A stretch of 64,000 nucleotides of DNA from Timema cristinae (taxonomy: Eukaryota > Arthropoda > Insecta > Phasmatodea > Timematidae): contig JBCFYV010000012.1 in the NCBI GenBank assembly GCA_039000515.1, positions 126,300,132 to 126,364,131 of the forward strand, given 5' to 3'. A program made the position numbers and the translations under genes. Of this stretch, positions 1 through 13,000 are shown piece by piece. Under the pieces are notes generated by a model, which made no database searches, was not told the DNA's origin, and was given only the letters and a program-made list of their open reading frames with translations. Position 1 is the first letter of the stretch, and each line of letters starts with the position of its first letter.

Positions 1-119
1 AAATGTCTTACTTGGGCTAGTAGCTAATTGTGGTGATAAATCCAAACATTCCCAATTCAGGATGGAATGTTGCTACTGACTCGCCACAAAGTGGAGGGCC
101 CAGCTCGAATAAGTAGCAG
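1..119. other. Intron 3' of exon 55, unique sequence
   Basis: Short unique stretch between the window edge and the 49-bp array. The next DYNC2H1 exon is beyond the window. Nothing recognised. Confidence 0.6.
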
Positions 120-3100
120 GACACAGTGTTACCGTCAGTACGATGATAGCCTTGTGGACATATAGCAAGACACTAGGTTACCTTCAGTACGATGATAGCA
201 TTGTGGACACATAGCAAGACGCTAGAAACCTTCAGTACAATGATAGCATTGTGGACAATAGCAAGACAGGACGATTACCTTCATACGATGATAGCATTGT
301 GGACATATAGCAAGACACACGTTACCTTCAGTACATGATAGCATTGTGGACACATAGCAAGACACGACGTTACCTTCAGTACGATGATAGCATTGTGGAC
401 ATATACAAGACACGACATTACCTTCAGTACGATGATAGCATTGTGGACATATAACAAGACACTAGGTTACCTTCAGTACGATGATAGCATTGTGGACACA
501 TAGCAAGACACTAGGTTACCTTCAGTACGATGATAGCATTGTGGACATATAGCAAGACACTAGGTTACCTTCAGTACGATGATAGCATTGTGGACACATA
601 GCAAGACCTTCAGTATGATGAAGCGTTGTGGACATATAGCAAGACACGACGTTACCTTCAGTACGATGATAGCATTATGGACATATAGCAAGACACGACT
701 TACCTTCAGTACGATGATAGCATTGTGGACATATAGCAAGACACGACATTACCTTAAGTATGATGATAGCATTGTGGACATATAGCAAGACACTAGTTAC
801 CTTCAGTACGATGATAGCATTGTGGACATATAGCAAGACACTAGGTTACCTTCAGTATGATGATAGCATTGTGGACATATAGCAAGACACTAGGTTACCT
901 TCAGTACGATGATAGCATTGTGGACACATAGCAAGACCTAGAAAACCTTCAGTACAATGATAGCATTGTGGACAATAGCAAGACACGACGTTACCTTCAT
1001 TCCGATGATAGCATTGTGGACATATAGCAAGACACAACGTTACCTTCAGTACAATGATAGCATTGTGGACACATAGCAAGACACGACGTTACCTTCAGTA
1101 CGATGATAGCATTGTGGACACATAGCAAGACGCAGGTTACCTTCAGTATGATGATAGCATTGTGGACATATAGCAAGACACTAGGTTACCTTCAGTACGA
1201 TGATAGCATTTGGACACATAACAAGACACGACGTTACCTTCAGTATGATGATAGCATTGTGGACATATAGCAAGACACGCCATTACCTTCAGTACGATGA
1301 TAGTATTGTGGACATATAGCAAGACACGACGTTACCTTCAGTATGATGAAAGCATTGTGGACATATAGCAAGACACTAGGTTACCTTCAGTATGATATAG
1401 CATTGTGGACATATAGCAAGACACGACATTACCTTAAGTACGATGATAGCATTGTGGACATATAGCAAGACACGCATTACCTTAAGTACGATGATAGCAT
1501 TGTGGACATATAGCAAGACATGACATTACCTTCAGTACGATGATAGCATTGTCGACAGATAACAAGACACAAGTTACCTTCAGTACGATGATAGCAATGT
1601 GGACATATAGCAAGACACGACATTACCTTAAGTATGATGATAGCATTGTGGACACTATAGCAAGACACGACGTTACCTTCAGTATGATGATAGCATTGTG
1701 GACATATAGCAAGACACAGGCTACCTTCAGTACGATGATAGCATTGTGGACAATAGCAAGACACGATGTTACCTTCAGTACGATGATAGCATTTGTGGAC
1801 ATATACAAGACACGACATTACCTTCAGTACATGATAGATTGTGGACATATAGCAAGACACGACATTACCTTCAGTATGATGATAGCATTGTGGACATATA
1901 GCAAGACACGAACGTTACCTTCAGTACGATGATAGCATTGTGGACTATAACAAGACACGACGCTACCGTTTAGTACGATATAGCTTGTGGACAATAGCAA
2001 GACACGACGTTACCTTCAGTACGATGATAGCATTGTGGACATATAGCAAGACACGACATTACCTTCAGTACGATGATAGCATTGTGGACACATAACAAGA
2101 CACGATGCTACCGTCAGTACGATGATAGCATTGTGGACACATAGCAAGACACGAGGTTACCTCAGTACAATGATAGCATTGTGGACACATAGCAAGACAC
2201 GAGTTACCTTCAGTACATGATAGCATTGTGGACACATAGCAAGACACGAGTTACCTTCAGTACATGATAGCATTGTGGACACATAGCAAGACACAGGTTA
2301 CCTCAGTATGATGATAGCATTGTGGACAATAGCAAGACACAGTTACCTTCAGTACGATGATAGCATTGTGGACACATAACAAGACACGACGTTACCTTCA
2401 GTATGATGATAGCATTGTGGACATATACAAGACACGACGTTACCTTCAGTACAATGATAGCATTGTGGACACATAGCAAGACACGACGTTACCTTCAGTA
2501 CATGATAGCATTGTGGACACATAGCAAGACATAAGGTTACCTTCATACATGATAGCATTGTGGACACATAGCAAGACACGATGTTACCGTCAGTACAATG
2601 ATAGCATTGTGGACACATAGCAAGACACGAGGTTACCTTCAGTATGATGAGAGCGTTGTGGACACATAGCAAGACACGAGGTTACCTTCAGTATGATGAG
2701 CGTTGTGGACACATAGCAAGACACGAGGTTACCTTCAGTATTATGAGAGCGTTGTGGACACATAGCAAGACACGAGGTTACCTTCAGTATGATGAGAGCG
2801 TTGTGGACACATAGCAAGACACGAGGTTACCTTCAGTATGATGAGAGCGTTGTGGACACATAGCAAGACACGAGGTTACCTTCAGTATGATGAGAACGTT
2901 GTGGACACATAGCAAGACACGACGTTACCTTCAGTACGATGATAGCATTGTGGACATATAGCAAGACACGATGCTACCTTCAGTATGATGAGAGCGTTGT
3001 GGACACATAGCAAAACACGAGGTTACCTTCAGTATGATGAGAGCATTGTGGACATATAACAAGACACTAGGTTACCTTCAGTATGATGAGAGCGTTGTGA

Positions 3101-3789
3101 ACACATAGCAAGACACGACATTACCTTCAGTACAATGATAGCATTGTGGACACATAGCAAGACACGACGTTACCTTCAGTATGATGATAGCATTGTGGAC
3201 ATATAGCAAGACACGACATTACCTTCAGTTCAATGATAGCATTGTGGACACATAGCAAGACACGACATTACCTTCAGTATGATGATAGCATTGTGGACAT
3301 ATAGCAAGACACGAGGTTACCTTCAGTATGATGATAGCATTGTGGACATATAGCAAGACACTAGGTTACCTTCAGTATGATGATAGCATTGTGGACACAT
3401 AGCAAGACACGAGGTTACCTTCAGTATGATGAGAGCGTTGTGGACACATAGCAAGACACGAGGTTACCTTCAGTATGATGAGAGCGTTGTGGACACATAG
3501 CAAGACACGAGGTTACCTTCAGTATGATGAGAGCGTTGTGGACACATAGCAAGACATGAGGTTACCTTCAGTATGATGAGAGCGTTGTAGACACATAGCA
3601 AGACACGAGGTTACCTTCAGTATGATGAGAACGTTGTGGACACATAGCAAGACACGACGTTACCTTCAGTACGATGATAGCATTGTGGACATATAGCAAG
3701 ACACGATGCTACCTTCAGTATGATGAGAGCGTTGTGGACACATAGCAAGACACGACGTTACCTTCAGTATGATGAGAGCGTTGTGGACA
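120..3789. repeat. 49-bp minisatellite carrying exon 55 tail plus donor (~75 copies)
   Basis: On the minus strand each unit reads the exon end (VHNALIILK, 28 bases), the donor GTAAC and 16 further intron bases. Units differ by substitutions and single-base gaps. Subtypes are visible: GAGAGCGTTG (plus strand) near the exon and ATAGCATTG further away. Confidence 0.95.
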
Positions 3790-4013
3790 GAGAGTTCATC
3801 TGAGGGCAGTCCTTCAGACAACCATTGCAACTGTTCCTTCTCAGACCCAAGAAACGAAGTGAGGGAGAATTGGTGTACTCCGAGGACCTCTTGCCATCGC
3901 CCCAGCAAGGACCTCCGTGAATCTTCTGGAGCAGAGGACAGGTAAGTGATGCATGCGGCTCCCAGTAAGGAGTGCAGGGGAAGAGCTGTCAGATCCTTGG
4001 AGAGTTCTCCCAG
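3762..4013 (-). CDS. DYNC2H1: DYNC2H1 exon 55 (stalk end / AAA5 start), last in window
   Basis: 84 codons: [37 protein letters not shown] and [16 protein letters not shown], matching AAFITYLSAAPESLRKTCL and LPSDDLSIENALVIL. Acceptor TTGCAG, donor GTAACG, phase 0. The last 28 bases plus donor seed the 0.1-3.8 kb array. Confidence 0.95.
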
Positions 4014-7000
4014 CTGCAATATAGAAGCATAGAAACATAGCACTGTTACAACCACGCACTGCTTCCGACCTCCAGCTGTGAAATAAACACCAATATCAAA
4101 AGTATTATTTATGAATGCCACATGTCATAGTGCCTTAGTTTGTACTTAGTATGCTGCACTTACTCAAGTATCACTATAATATGCATGATATATAATGCAT
4201 TGACTCTATTAGCGCAAGCCTATACTGGATTCTGGTGCAAAAAATGCCACAGCTATTTCAGAATTTTTGCAAGGTTGTACATGAAAAATCGTCAAACTGT
4301 AACTTATGAGGGGACTTATCAGTGTGTTTTGGAACAGAAAGGACTTATCATTCTGGTATCATAATACAGTCTTACACTACCGGTATCTATCAGTAACGCC
4401 AGAACTATGCCACTTGAAAGCAAATCAAATTTGCTCATGACACTTTAATGGTAGAAATGAACCTGTCAGATGCTCAGGGCCTAGGTATAAATCGATTAAT
4501 CAAATGTAATGAAAACACACAGGCACAAGCATTCTTTCGATACACATGTCATCTCTCCGCTGAGAGAGCAAAGTGAAGCCACGTGTCTGTTGGCTACACC
4601 TGTACTATAGATTTTCCAGTCCACATGAGCCATGTGAGAGGATCTGTTAGCTACCATGTTTCCGTCAAATAATGAGAGAGTAGATCTTAGTCACTGTGTC
4701 TCAGCCAAAAACCACTGAAGTAGACTGTTAGCTCACTGGTCTCCAGCCCAACTGAGCTCACGTAATTTATCTGTTAGCTCACCTGTGTCTTCCTCCAACA
4801 TGAGGCCAGTGAGAGTACTGTAGCCACTGTGTCTCAGCCAACATGAGGCCGTGAGTGATCTGTTAGTCACTGGCTCCAGTCAACAGGGACTGACTAGAGT
4901 AGATCTGTTAGCTCACAGTGTCTTCCAGTCACTGAGACTGACGTGAGAGTAGATCTGTTAGTTCACCTGTGTCTTCCAGTCCAACATGAGACTGACGTGA
5001 GAGTAGATCTGTTAGCTCACCTGTGTCTTCCAGCGGTTGTACTCGTCATTAAGCTTCTCGACCAGTCCTTCTGCAGCATTGATGGTTTCCTGAGCCCGAT
5101 TCAGATGTATCTCTATCTCCGCAGCCTCTCGAGTGTACGTGTTGAGCTGATCTTTGAGCTTTGCGACTGTTCGGTCCACATCACTCAGTCCTGAGCTGAG
5201 CTGCCCGATCTGATTCTTTGCCATCATCAGGTTGTGTTGTAGCTTAGCCTGTTCCTGCTCCAGAGGTGAGATCTTCTCAAGGACATGCGAGTACTGAACA
5301 TTGGCCATCACCCACGCTGCCAATGGCGCTGCCGCTGTGGATGCACGCCGGGCCGTCTTTGGGTCAAACGACTCGCCCTTTTCCTGCAATAGCTTCTCCA
5401 CTGCCAGACGACTTTCTCGACTGATTTGTCGGGCGTCAAACGATCTGCAAGTTGTAGAAATTGTTCATAGCCTTGGTTACAATCTGATTAACTTTTACAT
5501 GTCGAGTCATTTTCAAGGGCATAGAAAGGGAGGGGTTTTCAGGTCTCTTCCCCCTGGAATATGGTGGAGCCCCCTTAGGTGACCCACCTGATGTCCTCCT
5601 TCACACCCCTCTTGGCCAAGAAGATCTTCATACTGTTCCAGGATGTGTCTAGTATCCCCATGAGCCTCAGCACACCTTCCAAGATGTCTCTGATCACCTC
5701 GGGAGGAGCGCGCATGGACCGAATCTCGGACAACGACTCTGACTTGATGTTTCCCACCGCAGCGGTCGCCTCACGGATCAGAGGTTCAATCTCCGCTAGC
5801 TCCTCATCAATAGCTCGCTTCCTACAGGACAAAATGAGTGATATCTCACTAAAAAAAACATTAAAAATGTAAAAGGGTTAGACAAGTACACTCGCAAATA
5901 TCTATTGTTAGCGCCCAGTCTCCTGATCTGACCTCATCAGGAGGGAGTGTGAAATGCGCAACAATGTTTCTATATAAATGTTCTGTTCCTCTTTCCTGTC
6001 AATAACAATTCAAAGAGTGAGCCCCACTGACCTCACCACCAGCTGTTGGTTCTCCTTCTCAGTCTGTTCCTTGAGGCATTCCATCTCCGTCTTGTGACTA
6101 TTTGCGCTGCGCATCGTCTCCGTTATCATTTGCAGGGCAGAGTTGGCTTTGGCTTGTTTCTCTGCGAGCCTCTGCTCCTGATTGGCTGCTTCAGACTTGA
6201 GGGAGTCCACTACCTGGCGGGCCTCTGTCAACTTGGACACCCCTGCCTGTAAAGGATGTGTCTTGAGTAGTGTTTACACTTGTGACAGGAGCCTTGCCGA
6301 GATACTAGCGGGTGTAGCACTGACCTGGAGCTGAGCGCATCTCTGCTGTATCCCTGACTTCTTGCTGGTAAAGATGTGAATGTACGTGTGAATGAACGCC
6401 ATATAGCGGCGAGGCGTTCTTAGCGTGTTGGACACCTGAGAGTGAATGGTGAAGAAACCATCATTGAGGACGGTGTCCACAAGGTCACCCCCCTCTTCAA
6501 CGCAACCAGATCTGCAGCACAAATTAGATACGGTTCATGTTAAACTGAAAACACAAGAGCACTGTGGGAATGTTTAGATCCGATACCAACATAGCCTCGT
6601 GTATGTGTGACGGTAGCACCCTCTCTAGGACCAAGTTGAGCATCAGAGGTGTTACCTCAAGGACCTGTCTTATGTCTGCAATGTGTATTAACAGAATATA
6701 CTTCACCTTGTACTGAGTTGGACTGACAATGCTATCAGTACGAGATGTTCACTTCAGTCAACGTCTATAATAAGAAGAACCTTGTTTCACTTCCAAATAC
6801 AATACAAACAAAAGACTATCGAATAGTGAATCCAAATCTTGGAATAATCATGAACATGAGAGCAAACATGATAATATAAAATACAAATAATAACTAAAGC
6901 CTAACATTATTTCTTCTAATCTGTTCATTATAACATTCATAATTCAGTTAAGTGTTAAATTACTGGTCTGGGGTCTGGTTGTTAAATTAATCCTACAATT

Positions 7001-10000
7001 ATAATTGGTTCTGAACCCCCAAAAACCAATATTAGAGCTCTAAAACAAAATGCAATCTTTTTTTAAGGATTCAAGTCTTGAAAGTGAGATTTTTTCAAAT
7101 ACCCAAATCTCGACTATCTTTAAGGATTTGAGGATTCCATCCCCCGTCTAATGTCTCCACTAGTTTAACAATGGAGAGTTTATAGCTTTCTACGGGCCAG
7201 ATGATTCTTCAATCAGCTTTATCATACACCAAGAAATGTCCAATAAAACTCTGAACAACTGTCTGTTGTAACATCCCCTAGTTTGGCTTTGTGAATATTT
7301 GTCTTTACTTTGTTTGTTTAGTTATTCCATGTTGCTGTACTTAGCGGAAGAAATTATCAATTTTGTGATTTACGTTAAAACACTTATTTCTTTTATTAAT
7401 TTTGTATATATTTGAAGAAATAAAAGTGTAATCAAACTTATCTTTAATTTTGACCTCAACATTTCTTTGTATATTTTAAGCTTTGTTTTCACTTCACTTT
7501 TCCAGTTTAAAAGTGACTGGAAGATGACAATGCTTGCTGACCTTAGTAAAAGAAGGTTAGGGACACTCTTCATGCTGGTGGAACTCCATCCTGGCAACCA
7601 GAGCACACAGCACTCCTTGTAGAGTGCAGGGTTACTCTCGCAAGTTGGTGTGAACTGAGTGTTAGTGAAGTCCATCACCAGGATAACATGCAAGTTCCTC
7701 TGTACACCTGTCAACATTATCTTGGACTGTATTCGCTATTCAAGGGATGTTTTGTGTCAATAACCCAAGATTGAGATATTTTAATTTTGCAAACAATTCC
7801 AGTGCCTTTGAAAACCAAGCAAGAAGTGTTCTAAGTTCACATTTTAATTAGGTAATTAGTCAATGTTTTAATTGAGAGGGATTCCCTGAGTGAGATCCTG
7901 GAGTGGAAATTGTTTAGATAAACTGATATAAAACACAAAACAAGCTTTCACTGTCACAGGAAGGTCTTCAGGTTAACAGAGTAAACTCTTCACTTTGTCT
8001 TACTACCTGTTCGGGCCACACGCATATGCACTAATTAGGCTAATGTGTTAGGAATGAGGAAGGTTGGATATAGAGGAAGTGTACCTCAACTTTAGTGGAG
8101 GGAGAGTGTAAAACCATTTAGGAGAACTCCCTCTCAGTAGACCCGGTCAGGATTTGAACTCTAATCTCCCCAGTCCAATCTATTGCAAGAGTGACACCCT
8201 ATCCCAGGGACTCCCAACTTGAGGGAAGGAGGGGGTGGGGAGGAACAATTCAGAAATAACTCTAAAAATCATACAAAAATTAAAGATATATTTATTTATA
8301 TAACTTTTACAAAGTAATTAATATAGTTATTTCTTGTAATGTTGGTCACACCACATACTAGTAAAAAATTAATTCGGTGACCAGTCAAAAGTGTGCATGC
8401 AAACAGGCCTCGGATTCGCCCTCAATTTTCCTCTATACCCCCCTCCCCCCTCAGCCAGGGGTCCCCGAACTTTTTAGACCAAAAGAGCCCTTACATCAGA
8501 TAAACTGCTCACTGACACTAATATTACGGACATTACTCAGTGACAGTTAACTCTCACAGGTATAAAACAATCAGAAAATCTGACATGTTCTGACTGCACC
8601 TTTGGCGAGTGTCCTTTATTCAGACTTGAAAGAATTGTCGGTCCTAATTACTGATACTATCTTATATTGTGATAAACAAATAATGAATACTATAAAACTG
8701 CCTCAAGGAGTGACAGAGCACAGTTTGATAAACACACCATTGCTACCAACTTTGACTCAACATAAAACCCAATATTCAACAAGGGATGGTAATAAACCAA
8801 TGACAACCATCGTTACAATCTTCAGTCATTTCTTTCCACCACTACCCTATCGGTGTGACGTTGATTGTTGTTTAAATTAAACAAGTGACTTGAAAGCATT
8901 ACACATTTTTTATTTATAAATATCCCAAGAAATCGGGTATGTGGAGTGGGAATTTAATTATCTACCAAGGGGGCATCAGCTGAAAAAGGTTGGAAACTGC
9001 TGCCTTAGACCATTTGACCAGCGAAGTGAACGTCACTCCCTCCTAAACACCAATAATTAAGATTGTTTTGGGGGTATTAAGTATCAACTTTCCCGACACA
9101 ATGATTATACCAGCTTTTAAAAAACAAACATATTTCTAAAGCAGACACAGCGGCCAGTCCTCTGACCAACAATTAACCAATAAAACATTACTGAGTCTGC
9201 CAGCAATGCTAAGTATTAATCGTACTGACGTTCAGCAAAGAATGATGCAGGGTTGCCAATATAGCCCTCCTGTGCTGCCAAGTCTCTCAGCGAGGACACA
9301 ATGGGCTCCAACTCCTCAAGGTTGTAAAGACCAGGTACCTGACACAAAACACAAAACACGAGTTGTACTTTCAAATACAGCTATACATACACTTTAAACA
9401 GGTTTCAAATACAGCCACATTTACAAACTTCAGCACTTACTTTGCTATTTTGTTGAAATTTGTCATCACTGTGTCTGTCTCATCTTGTTGTTCTGTCTTC
9501 ATTGTTTTGTCCTTGTGAATATAAGTTGTTCAGTGTGTACTATTCTTTGAATATAATCTGTACTATTCTTTGAATTTCTGACCAAATCTCTTATATTTGT
9601 GATCAATACAATTATTACTAATTTTTGTTATTAAAATTATCAAAATCTATGGTTTTAGTTTTGTTGATTCTTGTTTTGGTCCGTGCTCCGGTCCCTAACC
9701 TGACTAAAGAGCGAGGTATTGATGTATCACTATTGGTGGGTACCATTTTAAATACATATAGTTTTAAAAAGCTCTAAATTAGGGTTAGAATTAATAATAA
9801 TTTTTAACTTAGATGGGAACAAAACAAGATATTAAGTAAAAAATAAAATGTGGACACAACAGGATATTGATTATATTGGGACACTTGGAGTGTTAGAACA
9901 ATGAATTATTTAGCATTTCAGTTTTTGTTGTTGTTTTGACCAACACAATGTTTCCTGAGTTAATGATAGGTGTAGTAATGTTGTTAATGTTGTCACCTCT

Positions 10001-13000
10001 CCTGACAGCAGTAGACTGTTGATCATGTCCAGAAAAGAAATATGAACAAGCTGGTGGTCCTCTATCATAAGATAAACCTGCTCCCCATCCACTGCTGCCA
10101 ACTGTATCATCTGAATACACACAAACACTGGCGTTAATAGCACAACCAACACACTATCATCCATAACACAAGACAAATCATTTTAAAATAAACTTTTAAC
10201 AACACTTCAAGAATTAAAACATGTTTTTGATCATTTTTATGAATACTTGGATCCTTAAGGATATTTAAAAAGAAGATTAAAATATTTTTTTAACATAAAA
10301 CACGATGAAATTGACCTTCTAACAAGAGCCACCATGCTGTTTCCTGTAGAGTCCAGTTCCAAATGTCAGTCCTCCGAGACATAAGGAACAATGGGAAAGA
10401 ACCATCCTGTCCAATCAGAAGCAAGAAGACTTCTCATTGGATAAGAAAAGGTGGTAATTCAAAACAAAACTAAACAATCCTATCAGAGGCAAAAATATCC
10501 AGTTATAATAATCCAAGCAAACGTTGATACATGGTCAGCGAGGCTTGGGAGACCACAGACTCTGCCTTAGAACCATGAATGAAGAATGACCTTGAGCACA
10601 GGACACATCTCCGATAGCTCAGTGGTAGAGCATTATTGGAGTGTTAAGCCAAGAGTCCCAGGTTTGATTGCCCGTGTCGACGTTCTGCCATTGTCTCTAG
10701 TTTAAACAACTCAGGATGAGAGCTCACAGCTTTGAGGTCATTCTTGAAGTTTTTGACGGTGTACCCCCGTCCCAGTTTGAGAGAGTGCAGCTTGGCCTCA
10801 TGGAGCGCTGACACAATCCTCACTGCAGACTTGCGACCCACGCCGGCACGGCCTGCCAGCAGCAGGCAGCCCCGGGGAACAGAGAGGGCACGGTCCACAC
10901 GAGCCACCAGGTCCAGAACTTCTTGGAACACCAGCAGGTCCAGGGTTTGACCCTCACGACCTGCGTATAGTAACACACCAAGATGGATTGAAACAGTCGT
11001 CACTGACAGATGACATCTACAGCATGAGGATGTTCTATTTCTCGTGTCGTGTGGACATTCCCTATCCCCACTTCTTTCTGCGAGTTGCGCTGCTGCCTGG
11101 TGGTGGGTCGGGGAATCACATATCGAGAGACCACCGAGATAGATGTTAGGTTGTTTAACTGCATTAGCTCTAGTGTTTATAATAAATCAGGAAAACCAGT
11201 TTGAAGTTATTATAAGACCACGCCACTGGCTACTGATCTAAAGGTGCCAGGTTCAATTCCCAGCGGTAACACTTGATTTTAAAGTCTCAGTGAAGAGTGG
11301 TAGAGCCAAGCCCAGAAGCCCGGTTTGGTATCAACTCTTAGTTTACTCGACACCAAGAACAAATGAAGGGGAGTAAGCAGCTCCTGTGTTCCCACACTCT
11401 GTTAGTCTGGATTGCTGGTGACGAGGTCAGGGTTCCAATCCCGGTCAGTTTTACTAAGGAGGGATTAGCCCTCCTTCCATAAAGAGTTGTGCGTACATGC
11501 GGTCCTTCAGATGGTTAGTGTCACCCGCCTGCTCTATCTGGGAGAACACCCATGTAAGTGTGGTGGTTTCCCGTTTCCTTCCACAGTGAATATCTATGAG
11601 AGAGCAAGAAAGTATCTCATATCCTGTCTTTGAGGGATCTTTTGTGTACTGACATTGACAAGGGACAGATTGTACTCGCGAACCTGGAGTCGTGAGGTCA
11701 TATGAGACAATCAGTGTTTGAACCGAGACCAAGAGGAGAGGAGGGTAACAGTACTCACCAAACTGCAGGATGCCTTGGTTGACAGTCGCTAGCCAGTCCT
11801 TTCCCTCCAGTTTACCCAGGGGCTTGCCATATGTCGGCAGTGGGGCTCCGGGAGTGACTGGGGACTCTGCCCCCACTGTTACAAAGTAGGAGTCTGGAGA
11901 AAAACAATATCACTAGACTCCACAAAGTTGATTCAATAAACATTGTTTAAATTGTTGAGTTGAAAGGCATATTGACACTAATGTTGTTTGTTAAAAGGCT
12001 CAGCTATCAGCAAGTAGAGTGCCAAGCTTTGAAACTTCTACTTGGATTAGTTGGAAAAAATATTAGCTTCGACTTCTCTTTGAAGTTTATGAAGCTTCAC
12101 CAATAAAAATAATGACAGCTAAAATATTAAGTTTATGTTTATTTAATATGCTTTTAGGTGTTATATATTCTTAGCTCAGTCGATAGCATGGCCAAGGTTC
12201 GATCCCAGTATGGCTGAAAAATTTATCATTGGTGAAATGTGTGTTTACCCTTTCATAGTGATGAATTAACGGCAGGGGACTGGATGTTGTTCCTGTCCTA
12301 GTCTTAAGATAGATTATGAGGACATATGAAGCTACGACAGGCGTGTAGCAAGCCGGTGGTGGGAAATATATGACTTGGATAAAAAACTGACGCAGGCTGG
12401 AAACAGTAGTGGATGTAGAGTAAGGTGTTAAACACATCACAAATTAATATTCCTAGGAGTGACCTGGCGGTCTAGAGGTAAGGTGTGACACTAACTTCTC
12501 TGATCGGGGTCCAGGGTTCAATCCTCGGTCCCAGCAAACCCTTCCTTCACCTCTGACAAGACATCTTGTGAATGTGGGGAACGCCAGGCCTCCACCGTGG
12601 TTCGGATCCCACGTTAAACTGTAGGTCCTCCATTTCATCTCACAATCACCCTACCATTACACATTAGTGTAAGTGCGTATAACACTAACGGGTAGTAAGA
12701 TGCGGTATTAATTAATATTAATAATAAATAATAATAATTCCCATGAAATAATCTAGAGTAATAGCATTTCATGTTATTAAGTAACTGGATTTATCAAATT
12801 AAAATTATATATGACAAACAATTTTGTGATTTAAAAAACTGTGATTTTATTAAATAAATTTATATAAATAAACACAATATAATATCTTTTCAAAGAATAA
12901 AACAATTGATTAAAAATATTTGAATGTTAATTCAGTTTTGAAATTAAAATGTGGAGCTGATATGGAGACAGAAGGTTGTGACTGACCTGAGAGTGTGTAA

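Noticed and set aside
120..3789. CRISPR-like regular repeats
   Set aside because: Units are contiguous, with no unique spacers and no cas genes; the host is a eukaryote and the unit is exon-derived.
6524..6706. A 60-codon minus-strand open frame between exons 50 and 51
   Set aside because: No dynein similarity, and exons 50 and 51 already join in phase.
10330..10400. Possible extra exon between exons 47 and 48
   Set aside because: Exon 47 (ending NDLKA) joins exon 48 (MIQLAAV) in phase and at family length; this stretch adds nothing recognisable.
10612..10680. A tRNA gene
   Set aside because: Box A and B are good but the acceptor stem does not pair and the sequence resembles other SINE heads.
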